Assembly: GCF_015905305.1 (NCBI RefSeq)
Contig: NZ_JADZLQ010000001.1
Location: forward strand, 1,574,599-1,638,598
From: Pinirhizobacter soli
Lineage (GTDB): Bacteria > Pseudomonadota > Gammaproteobacteria > Xanthomonadales > Rhodanobacteraceae
Direction: 5' to 3'
DNA: 64,000 nt
Shown: positions 34,763-46,500 of the stretch, in pieces
Position numbering within the stretch: the first letter of the stretch is position 1
Layout of the letters: the number at the start of each line of letters is the position of its first letter
Made by a program: the position numbers and the translations under genes
Notes under the pieces: model-generated
What the model was told of the DNA's origin: nothing
Seen by the model: only the letters and a program-made list of their open reading frames with translations
Databases searched by the model: none

Positions 34763-35701
34763 CTACTCGCGCGGGATGAATCCGGGCAGGCCAGTCTCCA
34801 CCACGTCGTTGAACCGGACCCTCGTGGAGATGGCGTGCCGTATCTCCCATAAGGCGTCTGCGGGGAGATTGGATATATCGAAATTTTCCCTGATGCGCGA
34901 CGGGTTGGTCGATGTGGTCAGGAATGCCGTGCCTCGCTGCAAGGCCCAGGCCAGTGCCACCTGCGCCGGCGTTTTACCCACGCGCTTGGCGATGTCCGTG
35001 ATCACCGGGTCGTTCAGTACGCTCGGTCGCATGCCATGGCCCAGGGGCGCGAATGCGAGAAATACGATGTCGTGCTGGGCGCAGTAGTCCACCAGATCCC
35101 ACTCGGGCAGGTAGGGGTGGCATTCCACCTGCACCACGGCGGGCTTGATGCGAGCCGCCGCGAAGATTTCCTTCACCTTGTCCAGGCGGACATCGGAAAG
35201 GCCGATGTACCTGCATTTACCCTCATCGACGAGGCTTTCCATCGCCCGCCACGTTTCCAGCAACGTGACTCCCGGATCGTAGATCGGTTTTCCGTCTTCG
35301 CCCGTCGGGTACTGCTCGTCGCCAGGCTGGAAGGCATAGGGTGTGTGGATCAGATAGCCATCGACGTGATCAAGCTGCAGCCGGCGGAGGCTCGCTTCCA
35401 GGGCTGGCTTGACCCGCTCCGGACGATGATTGTTGTTCCACAGTTTCGTGGTCACGAACAGATCGTCACGCCATACGGTGCCTTCGGCAATGGACTCCTG
35501 CATCGCGGCCCCGACCACGTCTTCGTTGCGGTAGGCCTCGGCCGCGTCGATATGCCGATACCCGGTCTCCAAGGCTACCTTGATGGCGCTTTTGGCCACG
35601 GCAGGGTCGGGAATCAATGTCCCGAAGCCGACCGCCGGAAGACCTTCCTTTCCTCCAACAAGCGGAATGGTGGTGTCGCTGAGCGCGCGGGAGGTGTGCA
35701 T
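34763..35701 (-). CDS. Aldo/keto reductase
   Basis: 312 aa from the ATG at MHTSRALSDTT, which has GGAG 8 nt upstream; the open frame beyond it would cross the operator and is not likely to be translated. The catalytic tetrad is visible: Asp52 and Tyr57 (HIDAAEAYRNED), Lys86 (FVTTKLW) and His119 (YLIHTPY). It reduces aldehydes or ketones with NADPH. A TetR-type operator lies upstream, between it and the TetR gene, so it shares control with the ThDP enzyme operon. It could handle the same semialdehyde or a toxic aldehyde. Confidence 0.9.
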   Translation of the reverse strand: MHTSRALSDTTIPLVGGKEGLPAVGFGTLIPDPAVAKSAIKVALETGYRHIDAAEAYRNEDVVGAAMQESIAEGTVWRDDLFVTTKLWNNNHRPERVKPALEASLRRLQLDHVDGYLIHTPYAFQPGDEQYPTGEDGKPIYDPGVTLLETWRAMESLVDEGKCRYIGLSDVRLDKVKEIFAAARIKPAVVQVECHPYLPEWDLVDYCAQHDIVFLAFAPLGHGMRPSVLNDPVITDIAKRVGKTPAQVALAWALQRGTAFLTTSTNPSRIRENFDISNLPADALWEIRHAISTRVRFNDVVETGLPGFIPRE

Positions 35702-35793
35702 CTGATGTACTCCGTCTTGCCAGAGCCAGCCCTTCAAATGTACTCCGGGCGAAAGGACGATGCTTGTTTGAAGGCAGCTCTTCGCCGCGCTTG

Positions 35794-35820
35794 ATTTTGT
35801 ACCGATCCGAATAATATTCT
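35794..35820. promoter_or_regulatory. Putative TetR operator, site 2
   Basis: The core TTGTACCGATCCGAATAA (35797-35814) matches site 1 at 15 of 18 positions; over 27 nt 24 match. It lies in the AKR/TetR divergent region, between a -35-like TTGATT (35791) and a -10-like TATTCT (35815), so it can repress both directions. Confidence 0.75.
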
Positions 35821-35844
35821 GGTTAAAACGAAAGGTCACTATTT

Positions 35845-36474
35845 ATGCGGGACGGCCCAAAACCAGACATGGCAGCAAAAAAGCCGCGCGGGCGCCCGCG
35901 CGCCTACGAGCCGGAAGTCGCCCTGCGGCAGGCGGCCGACGCCTTCTGGAAGACCGGTTATGCCGGGACTTCGCTTGACGACATCACGGCAGCCACGGGC
36001 ATGAACCGGCCCAGCCTGCGAGCGGCATTCGGCGACAAGCACACGATCTATCTCAAGGCGCTGGCCAGCTATTGGGACCTCCAGTTCTCGGCCATGCGCA
36101 AGGCACTGGAAGGCGGCGGCGCCTTGAAGGACACCCTCATGCGCGTCTACGACGCGTCGCTTGCGATCTATTTTTCGGGCCACGGCAGTACACGTGGATG
36201 CTTCGTCGTAGGCACGGCCATCACCGAGGCCATCGACGATGCTGATATCCAGCGCGCCGTCATGGATGGCTTCCGTACCCTGGATGCGGATTTCGAAGCG
36301 CGCCTGCGAATGGCGCGCGACGCCGGCGAACTGAAGAAGGACGCCGATCCTGCGGCCCTGGCATTGCTCTCCTCGGCCACCTTGCACACCATCGCCATGC
36401 GTGCCCGGGCGGGCGCACCCCGGAAGGACCTGCGGAAGCTCGCACAAAAGGCGGTAAGCGTGATCTGCGGATGA
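35845..36474 (+). CDS. TetR/AcrR-family transcriptional regulator
   Basis: 209 aa. A basic N-terminal arm (KKPRGRPRAYEP) precedes the helix-turn-helix (TSLDDITAATGMNRPSLRAAFGDKHTIYLKAL), the TetR signature. The C-terminal ligand-binding region resembles the YxaF/LmrA type. It is likely to bind sites 1 and 2 and repress the ThDP-enzyme/SSADH operon, the AKR and itself; the ligand may be an aldehyde or keto acid. AAAGG lies 10 nt before the ATG. mug overlaps its stop by 4 nt. Confidence 0.9.
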   Translation: MRDGPKPDMAAKKPRGRPRAYEPEVALRQAADAFWKTGYAGTSLDDITAATGMNRPSLRAAFGDKHTIYLKALASYWDLQFSAMRKALEGGGALKDTLMRVYDASLAIYFSGHGSTRGCFVVGTAITEAIDDADIQRAVMDGFRTLDADFEARLRMARDAGELKKDADPAALALLSSATLHTIAMRARAGAPRKDLRKLAQKAVSVICG

Positions 36475-37010
36475 CCCACTCGCTGCCGGACATCATTGCC
36501 CCGCGTCTTGCGGTGCTGTTCTGCGGCATCAACCCCGGGATGCTGGCAGCAGCCACGGGGCATCATTTTGCCGGACGAAGCAATCGCTTCTGGCGCGTGA
36601 TTCATCTGGCAGGCTTCACCCCGGATGAAATCCGGCCTGAAAACGACCGGCAGATCCTTGCCTACCATTGCGGCCTGACGACAGTCGTTGAACGCTCCAC
36701 CGCCCGGGCAGACGAGCTAACGATCGAGGATTTCACATCCGCCGCTGCCCGCTTCAAGCAAAAGATTGGGCACTATTCGCCGCGTTTCGTCGCTTTCCTC
36801 GGCAAGGCGGCCTACACCGCGCTATCGGGTCAGCGGGATGTGCCCTGGGGCTTGCAAACGGCCACCCTCGAGGGCTCCGCCATTTGGCTACTGCCCAATC
36901 CGAGCGGACGCAATCGCGCATTTACGCTCGACCAGCTCGTCGACGCCTACCGTCAACTTTATTTGGCCGTGCAAGCGAAGGCAGACGAAGGCGATGCGTC
37001 AATATTTTGA
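36471..37010 (+). CDS. mug: G/U mismatch-specific uracil DNA glycosylase Mug
   Basis: 179 aa, family length. The two active-site motifs are present: CGINPG at about 18-23 (with the catalytic Asn) and LLPNPSGRNR near the C-terminus, plus FAGRSNRFWRVIHLAGF. It removes uracil and ethenocytosine opposite guanine in base excision repair. It overlaps the TetR gene by ATGA and is therefore co-transcribed with it, which would place a repair gene under the TetR promoter. Confidence 0.92.
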   Translation: MTHSLPDIIAPRLAVLFCGINPGMLAAATGHHFAGRSNRFWRVIHLAGFTPDEIRPENDRQILAYHCGLTTVVERSTARADELTIEDFTSAAARFKQKIGHYSPRFVAFLGKAAYTALSGQRDVPWGLQTATLEGSAIWLLPNPSGRNRAFTLDQLVDAYRQLYLAVQAKADEGDASIF

Positions 37011-37148
37011 CACCTTGCGCGTTCGATGCTTCCTTTTTTTCCACGAACCACGACGTAGTGATTCGTCAATCAGTAGGTTACGTCGTTTTTATCGGCGTGA
37101 ACGGCTGCCTCGCACCCTGTTGGCAAGCAAATTGCCTGAACATTGTCA

Positions 37149-37162
37149 GTGATTTGCATCAC
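37149..37162. promoter_or_regulatory. CRP/Clp-like binding site
   Basis: GTGAT-TTGC-ATCAC contains GTGA-N6-TCAC, the core of the CRP/Clp consensus TGTGA-N6-TCACA. In xanthomonads Clp, a c-di-GMP-responsive CRP homologue, controls adhesion and exopolysaccharide genes. Confidence 0.5.
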
Positions 37163-37206
37163 GCCCTGAATGAATTTTTTTTTATGAAAACGATTTCAGG
37201 GGTGAT
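37158..37206. repeat. Bulged inverted repeat upstream of the giant exoprotein gene
   Basis: ATCAC-g-CCCTGAA pairs with TTCAGGG-GTGAT, 12 bp with one bulged G; the 24-nt loop holds a run of nine T. It overlaps the right half of the CRP/Clp-like site. Confidence 0.45.
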
Positions 37207-37542
37207 ATCCAGCTATCATTTCTAGTGACCTCGATGTGCCTCACGTAACGAGGTAAACGCATCACTAGTACTGAATCACAGCGGCAGGGCTGTTGACAGG
37301 GGGCTTTGAAGGGGATGCGCATCCGCGCATAGGAACAGGCGATCACCGGACAGGCATGCATACGCGCAATGCGTGGGCTTGAGTGCGGTCTGGAGAAACG
37401 AGTAGGTACACGGTGTTTTTGCCCGCGACGCACGCGCGCTGTTCAGCCCTCCGAAGCAACCCATCTGCTCATGTCGAACGGAACGAGCGGTGCGCCCGTG
37501 TGCGCCGAAGTCGACTTTTAAAATTTACGGACAGGTTGAGCC

Positions 37543-40500
37543 ATGAACCACATCTATCGCTTGTGCTGGAACCGCGCTCTTTCACAGTGGGTTCCCGCAT
37601 CGGAGCTGGCCCATAGCAACCGCGGCGGCATGACGCGCCGGCATGTCATTGGCCAGCGGGTGATGATGCTTTCGCTGCTGTCGGCATCCCTTGGCATGAC
37701 GGGCCTGGCGCATGCGGGCAACGCGCCGACTGGCGGCCAGATCGTCGGCGGTTCGGGACAGATCCAGCAATCGACCAATACCACGACCATCCGGCAGAAC
37801 AGCCAGTCGTTGTCGCTGAACTGGCAGAGCTTCGATATCGGCGTTGACCAGACAGTCAACTTCGTGCAGCCGGGCGCGAGTTCCGTGGCGGTCAACCGTG
37901 TGCTGGGCAACACGGCCAGCGAAATCTTCGGCCACCTCAATGCCAACGGCCAGGTGTGGCTGATCAACCCGAACGGCGTGCTGTTCGGCCAGGGCTCGCA
38001 GGTGAATGTCGGCGGCATCGTCGCCTCCACCCTGGACATCGACCAGGGCACGGCCGGCTCCGGCACCGTACGCCTTGCTGGCGACGGCAAGGGCAAGGTG
38101 GTCAACCAGGGCAGCATCAACGCCGCCAGCGGCGGCTATGTGGCGCTGATCGGCAACCAGGTATCCAACCAGGGCACTATCCGCGCCCAGCTGGGTACGG
38201 TGGCGCTCGGCGGTGGAAGCGCCGTCACCCTGACCTTCAGCGACAACCACCTGCTGCACCTCGAGGTGGACAAAAGCACGCTGAACAACCTGGCTGAAAA
38301 CCGCCAGCTGATCGTGGCCGACGGGGGCCAGGTGCTGATGACCGCCGGCGCGCGCGATTCGCTGCTGGCAAGCGCCGTCAACAACACAGGCACCGTGCAG
38401 GCGCGCAGCGTCGTCGATCACGACGGGGTGATCACCCTGCTCGGCGGCATGGAAGCCGGTACCGTGAATGTCGGCGGCACGCTCGATGCGAGCGCCCCGA
38501 ACGGCGGCAACGGCGGCAAGATCGAAACCTCGGCGGCCAACTTCAAGCTGGCGACGGACGCGAAGATCACGGCGGCGGCACCGGCGGGCAAGGCCGGTAC
38601 CTGGCTCGTCGACCCGACGGACCTCACCATCGACGTCGCCGCGGCCACCACGATTTCCACCACGCTCAACGGCGGCACCAATGTCGTGGAGCAAACCACC
38701 TCAGGCGGCGCCAGCGGCGTCGGCACGCAGTCGGCCGGCAATGGCGACATCAATGTCAACGCGGCGATCAGCTGGAACAATGCCGCCGCCACGCTTGAGC
38801 TGGACGCGTTCCACGATATCAACGTCAATGCCATCATCAATGGCACCGGCGGCGTGGCGATGAATGCCACCGGCGGCACGCTGACCATCGGCAATACCGG
38901 CGGCCTGTCGGCCGGCACCGGCGCCACGCTCAACGCCAACAGGTTCACCAACAACGCCGGCGTCAACGCGTTGGGCGCGAAGTGGAAACTGTACACCGCC
39001 AATCCATCCGGCAACGTGCTCGGCGGCATCACTCCCAACTTCATCCAGTACGGCACCAGCCTCGGCGGCAGCCTGCTGGGCACCGGCAACGGCCTGGTCT
39101 ACAGCACCGCCGCCTCGCTGCAGATCACCGGCCTCAGCGGCACGGTGAGCAAGGTCTACGACAACACCAACGCTGCGAGTTTTGCAGGTGGCAACTTCGT
39201 TGCCGGCGGCCTGCTGAACGGCGACAAGATCGCCTCGGCCACGGGCGGCACCTACGCTTCGGTCAACGTGGCCAACGGCATTTCGGTCACCTCGCCCGGC
39301 GCGATCGGCAACTTCGTCATCACCGACAGCAGCGGTGCGATTCCCGTGTTCGGCTATACGCTGGGCACCGCACCGGTCACTGCAGCCCTTGGCCAGATCA
39401 CGCCGGCCCAACTCACCGCCAGCATCATCGGCACGCCCACCAAAACCTACGACGGCACCAACACCGCCACGCTGGGCAGCGGCAACTACCTGATCAGCGG
39501 CCTGGTCGGCGGGCAGACGATTACCGTCAACCAGCCCAACACGGTCGGCTATGCCAGCGCCGAGGCAGGCGCGGAGACCGTCAACGCCGGTTTCAAGGAC
39601 ACCAACTTCATCGCCGGCATCGGCACGCTGCTGTCCAACTACATCTTGCCGACCGCCGCCACGGGCAACGGCTTGATCAACAAGGCCAACGTGGTGCTGT
39701 CGGGTATCCTGGCCGACAGCAAGGTCTATGACGGAACCGTGCTGGCGGGCCTTGATACCGGCAACCAGAACCTGTTCGGCATCATCGCCGGCGACATCGG
39801 CAACGTCACGCTGACACAAGGCACCGGCAGCTTCGCCTCGGCCAATGTCGGCAATAACCAGGCGGTATCGCTCAATGGTTTCTCGCTTACCGGCGGCAAG
39901 GCCAACGATTACAACCTGGTCCTGCCGGCCAACCTGAGCGCCAGCATCACGCCCAAGGCGCTGACCATTGCCGGCGTGACCGCAACCAACCGCAACTACG
40001 ACGCGACCACGCTCGATGCGCTCGGTTTCGGCACCGCCGCGCTGCAAGGCGTGGTGTCGGGTGACGGCGTCACCCTGGATACCGGTAGCGCGATCGGCAA
40101 CTTCGCTTCGCCCAATGTCGGCAACGGCATCGCGGTCGCCGCCAGCGGCTTCGCGCTGACCGGCGCAGGCTCGGGCAACTACACGCTGACCCAGCCCACG
40201 GGCCTGTCGGCCAACATTACGCCGGCGCCGCTGATCATCGCGTTGATCGGCAATCCCACCAAGACCTACAACGGCACCACCACCGCCGATACCACGGCGG
40301 CAAACTGGCAGATCACCGGCTGGCAGGGCGGCCAGGGCGCGACGCTGGACCAGGTGTCGACGGCGAATTACTCAGGCCCCGATGCCGGCAACAACATCGG
40401 CCTTGCCGCGACGCTGGAAGCTTCCGACTTCCACACCGCGTCGGGCACGTTGATGTCGAACTACACCTTCGCCACCACGGTGAACGGTACCGGCACGATC

Positions 40501-43500
40501 GCCCAGGCGCCGCTGACGATCGGCATCATCAACAACCCGACCAAGGTCTACGACAATAGCGATGCGGCCACGCTCAACGCAGGCAACTTCCAGATCGACG
40601 GCTTCCTGCAGGGCCAGGGCGCGACGGTCAACCAGACCGCCGGCACCTACGCCGACCCGAACGTCGGTCAGTGGGGAGTCACCGCGTTGCTTACCGCGGC
40701 GAACCTGATCGCCAATGGCAGCACCAATCTCAACAACTATTCCATTCCGAGCCTTGCCACGGGCACCGGGCAGATCACGCCCGTCCCGGTGGGCGGCCTG
40801 ATCATCGCCGGCCTGGTCGGCGCATCGAAGACCTATGACGGGCTGAACACCATCAGCCTGCTGCCTGCCAATTTCTCCTTCACCGGCCTCACGAACGGCG
40901 ATACGGTGCAGACGAACTTCGCCAGCCTGATCGGCCTGTTCGGTTCCAAGAACGTCGGCACGCAGTCGCTTACCGCCAACTTCAACGGTGGCGACCTGAG
41001 CGTCAATTCAGCCCATCCGGAGGACTACACCCTTCCAGCGCAGGCCTTCGGCACCGGCATCATCAACCCGGCCGTGCTGACCGCGCGCATCATCGGCAAC
41101 CCGACCAAGACCTACGACGGCAGCCCGCAGGTGTCGCTGGGCTCGGGCAACTATGAACTGGACGGTTTCGTGGCGGGCGAAGGCGGCAGCATTACGCCGT
41201 CCTCGCACGTGGCCTACGCCAGCAAGGATGCCGGCAATTGGAACATCGTCGCGTTGCTGGCGGTAACCTCGTTCACGGCAAACTCCGGCACGCTGTTCTC
41301 CAACTACGTCCTGCCGACCGAAGCCGACGGCATGGGTACGATCAACCAAGCGCCGCTCTTCATCACCGGCGTCAGCGCGCAGAACAAGGTCTATGACACC
41401 ACGGACCTGGCTACGCTCAATGTGGGCGGTGCGCAGCTGCAGGGCCTGGTCGCTGCCGACAGTGGCGATGTAACGCTCAATGCGCCGGCTACCGGCCACT
41501 TCGCCACGGCGAACGCGGGCAGCGGCATTGCCGTCACTCCGGGCGTATTCTCGCTCTCGGGTAGTGAGGCGGGCAACTACACCCTGCAGCCGTTGACGAG
41601 CCTCTTCGCCAACATCACGCCGGCCCCGCTCACCCTGTCGGGCATCGGCATCGACCCGAGCAAGATCTACGACGGCAGCACCCTGGTGAACATCAACGGC
41701 ACCGCCGTGCTCAACGGCCTGCTCGGCGGCGACGCAGCCTCGGTGCAGTTGAACGCTACGGGTGCCGCAGCCAACACGCGCACCGCCGACGTGGGCAACA
41801 ACCTGGCGGTGCTGTTCGGCGGTTACTCGCTGACGGGCACGCTAGCCAACAACTATGCGCTCAGCCAGCCGGGCTCCAGCACGATCAACATCACGCCGAA
41901 GCAGTTGACCGCCACGATCATCGGCGACCCGACCAAGGCCTACGACGGCAGCACGTCGACCACGTTGACCGCCGCCAACTACCTGCTGAACGGATTCGTT
42001 GCGGGCCAGGGCGCCAGTGTTCCGCAGTCCGCCACGGCCAACTACCTCACCCAGAACGCTGGCAGCGGCATCACTGTCAACTCCACGCTGGTGGTCTCCG
42101 ACTTCGTCGCCGCCGCGGGAACCAGCCTTGCCAACTACATCCTGCCGACCACCGGCACGGGTACCGGCACGATCACCAAGGCGATCATCGACCTGACCGC
42201 CACTCGCATCTATGACGGCACCGCGGGCGCCGATGCCTCGCTGTTCGCGCCAAGCGGCACGATTGCCGGCGTAGACGGTGAAATCGTCAAGCTCACCGGC
42301 TCCGCCAACCTGGTGGACAAGAACGTCGGCAACCAGAAGGCGTTCAACGACTTTGGCACGCTGGCCCTGGTCGACAACGGCGCCACCCTGGCCTCGAACT
42401 ACACGCTGGTCGGCGGCACCGACTGGGTGACGGTGACGCCGCGCGCGCTGACCGCCACCTTTGGCGCAAACGACAAGACCTATGACGGCACCACCTTGGC
42501 AACCCTGACCGGTGCCGCGCTGGAAACGGCCGCTGGCAATCGCGGCCTGGTGGCCGGTGACCTCGTATCGTTGAATAACACGGCCACCGGCAACTTCAGC
42601 GACAAGAACGCCGGCAACAACAAGACCGTCACCGGTAACATGACGATCTCCGGCGGCGATGCCGGCAACTACGTCTTCACCCAGGGCACGGCCCTGGCTG
42701 ATATCTCGCAGCTGCACATCACCGTCAGCGCCAGCGGCCATGACAAGGAATACGACGGCACCACTACCGCCGCCGTGGACCTGGCTAGCGCGGGCGTGAT
42801 CGGCGGCGACAACATCGGCTTCAACCCGGGCGCTGCCAACTTCGCCGACAAGAACGTTGCCAACAACATCGGCATTTCGGTCACCGGCATCACCGCCACC
42901 GGCGGCGACGCATCCAACTACGTGCTGGACAATACGACGGCTGCAACCCAGGCCAACATCACGCCGCGCGAGATTCACCTGACCGGTACGCGCGTGTACG
43001 ACGCGTTGACCGATGCCGATGCCGCGTTGTTCATGAGCGGCGGCCAGCTCGCCACGGGCGTTGCCGGCGAGACCCTGGTGGTTACCGGCGCAGGCAGCCT
43101 TGCCGACAAGAACGTGGGCAACAGCAAGGCCGTGACCCTGGACACCCTGGGCCTGGGCAATGGCAGCAATGGCGGTTTGTCCAGCAACTATGTGCTGGAC
43201 GATGCCAAGCTGACCGTGACCAAGGCCCAGCTCAATGCCAGCTTCACTGCCGACAACAAGATCTATGACGGCGGCACCGCCGCGACCATCCATGTATCGA
43301 CCCTCAACGGCATTCTGGGTAGCGACGACGTCAGCCTCAATGCGATTGCCGGACACTTCAGCGACAAGAACGTCGGCAATGGCAAGACCGTCACGGACGA
43401 CATCACGGTCCAAGGCGGCGATATCGGCAACTACACCTTCGTGCACGGCACGACCACGGCGAATATCACGCCGCTGGCGATCACCGTCACGGCAACGGGT

Positions 43501-46500
43501 ACCAATCGCGCCTACGACGGTTTGGTTCACGACGACGTCACCCTCGGCACCACCGGCCTTGTAGGCGGCGACACACTGGCCTTTACCGCTGGCGCCTCGG
43601 ATTTCGGCGACGCCAACGTGGCCAACGGCAAGACGGTGACAGTCACGGGAATCACCAGCTCAAGCCCCGGCGCGGGCAACTACACGTTCAACACCGGCAC
43701 CACCACCACGGCCAATGTCACGCCGTTCATCATCAACCTGCACGGCACCCGCGTGTATGACGGCCTGACCGACGTGAGTTCATCGCTGTTCGGCGCTGGC
43801 GGCGTCCTCACCGGCGTCAACGGTGAAACGCTGACGCTGAACGGCGCTTCAAACGTTGCCGACAAGAACGTGGCCAATAACAAGGTGTTCGATGGCGTCG
43901 GCGACATGACGCTGGGCGGCCGCAACGGCTCGCTGTCGAGCAACTACGCCATCGGCACGTCGTCGATGGATATCACGCCGCTGGCGATCACCGTGGGCGC
44001 CACCGGCTCGAACAAGGTCTATGACGGCAACAACGTAGCCGGCGTGACGCTTTCGGGTACCGGCATCCTGGCCGGCGACACCATCGGCTTCAATGATGGA
44101 AGCGCTACCTACAGCGACAAGAACGTCGCCAACGGCAAGACCATCACTGTCTCCGGCATTACTGCCTCGGGCGCTGATGCCAACAACTACAGTTTCAACA
44201 CCGGGACGACAACCACCGGCAATATCACGCCGCTGGCGATCACCGGCGTGATCACTGCCGACAACAAGGTGTACGACGCCGGGCTCGGCGCGACCACCCA
44301 CGGCGTGCTGACCGGCGTGTTGGCCGGCGACACTGTCGGTTTCGATACCAGCGGCCAGTTCGGTGACAAGAACGTCGCCAACGGCAAGACCGTGACCGTC
44401 TCCGGCGCGCTCGATGGCGGTGATGCGAACAACTACACGTTCACATCCAACACCACCACCACCGCCAACATCACGCCCCTGGCGATCACCGTGGGCGCCA
44501 CTGCCGACAACAAGGTCTATGACGGCAACACGTCGGCTGTCACCGCGCTCAGCGGCACCGGCGTCCTCGCCGGTGACACGGTGGACTTCAGCGGCGATCC
44601 GGGCACCTTCAGCGACAAGAACGTGGCCAACGGCAAGACCGTCACGGTGAACGACATCGTCGCCAACGGCGCCGATGCCGGCAACTACACGTTCAACAAT
44701 GTCGCCACCACCACCGCCAACATCACCCCGCTGGCGATCCTCGTGGGCATTACCGCCAACAACAAGGTGTATGACGGCAACAATTCGGCGGTCATCTCTT
44801 CCTTCAGCAACACGGGTGTGATTGCCGGCGATACGGTGAACTTCACTGGCAATCAGGCTACCTTCAGCGACAAGAACGTGGCCAATGGCAAGACAGTCAC
44901 CATGGACGGCATCACCGCCAGCGGTGCCGATGCCGGCAACTACACCTACAACGCGATCGCCACCACCACCGCCAACATCACCCCGCTGGCGATCACCGTG
45001 GGCGCCACCGCCAGCAACAAGGTCTACGACGGCACCACCGGAGCCAACGCCACGGTGAGCAGCAGCGGCGTGCTGGGCGGCGATACGGTGGACTTCACCG
45101 CAGGCTCGGCCGCCTTTGGCGACAAGAACGTCGGCAACGGCAAGACGGTCACGGTCGATGGCATTGCCGCCAGCGGCGCCGATGCCGGCAACTACACCTT
45201 CAATACCGACACCACCACGACGGCCAATATCACTCCGTTGGCGATCAGCGGCACCATCGTTGCCGGCAACAAGGTATATGACGGCAGCACCGGCGCCAGC
45301 GTGAGCGGCAGCCTGAGCGGCGTGATTGCCGGCGACCAGGTTGGTATCGCCAGCAGCGGCAGCTTCCAGGACAAGAACGCCGGCAACGGCAAGACGGTCG
45401 ACGTGGCCGGCAGCCTGAACGGCGGCGACGCGGGCAATTACCTGCTCACCACCAACACCACCACCACGGCTAACATCACCCCGGTGGTGCTGAACCTGAC
45501 CGGCACGCGCGTCTACGACGCCACCACCGGTGCGAATGCCGGCTTGTTCGGCAACAACGGCATGCTGGCGGGCATCAGCGGCGAAACGCTGACCCTCTCT
45601 GGCAGCGGTACGCTCGGTGACAAGAATGTCGGTTCGCAGAAAGCCTTCGCCCCCGGCGGCCTGTCCGGCTTCAGCCTGGCCGGCAATGGCGGCACGCTGG
45701 CGAGCAACTACACCTTGGTCGGCGGCACTGACTGGGTGACCATTACGCCCGCCACGCTGACGGTGGCCGGCGCAGTTGCCCATGACCGCACCTACGACGG
45801 CACGCGCAACGCCACCGTGAGCGGTGCCACGCTGGTCGGCCTGTTCAGCGGCGATGATGCGGTGCTGGGCAATGCCGGCAGCGGCCTGTTCGACACCAAG
45901 AACGTCGGCAATAACAAGACCGTGACCACCGCGATGACGGTCACCGGTGGCGATACCGGCAACTACATCCTGGTGCAGCCGACCAGCCTGGTCGCCGACA
46001 TCACGCCGCTGTCGATCAACGTGACTGCCACCGGCACCAACAAGCTGTTCGACGGCAACACCAGCGACAAGGTGGCGTTGAGTGGTCAAGGCGTGATTGC
46101 CGGCGACCAGGTCGGCTTCACCGACACAGCGGCCAACTTCGGCGACCCGGCCGTGGGCAACGGCAAGACGGTGACGGTGACCGGCATCCAGGCCAACGGC
46201 GCGGACGCGGGCAACTACGTGATTGCCGATCCGACCACCACGACCACGGCGAACATCACCGGTGGCCGTCCGTCCTCGTTCGGCGTCGCCGACGGCACGC
46301 TGGCAAGCCTGCAGTACGCGATCGGCCCGACACAGATCGCCACGCCTTACGGCGTGGCCGAGCAAGACACCGTCGGCATGTTCACCGGCAACCAGAAGAA
46401 GCTGCATCGTCCCGTCGAACGCAACCGCAGCCGCGACGACTTCACCTCGGGCCTGGCGCTCAAGGTCGAGAACGGCGGCGTGCAGATGCCGGGGAACCTG

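Larger units (their letters stand above)
37011..37542. promoter_or_regulatory. 532-nt upstream region of the two-partner secretion operon
   Basis: No coding potential seen. It contains a CRP/Clp-like site (37149-37162), a bulged 12-bp inverted repeat with a T-rich loop (37158-37206) and a GC-rich 3' part that is probably the untranslated leader. Confidence 0.55.

Noticed and set aside
37171-37194. T-rich loop as an RNA thermometer or riboswitch
   Set aside because: It is more than 340 nt from the start codon and does not pair with any ribosome site.
41842-43530. Minus-strand open frame of 562 codons
   Set aside because: Same cause: an antisense shadow of the repeat region.
39139-46260. Regularly spaced repeats as a CRISPR array
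   Set aside because: Units are about 264 nt, in frame and translated into a YDG repeat protein.
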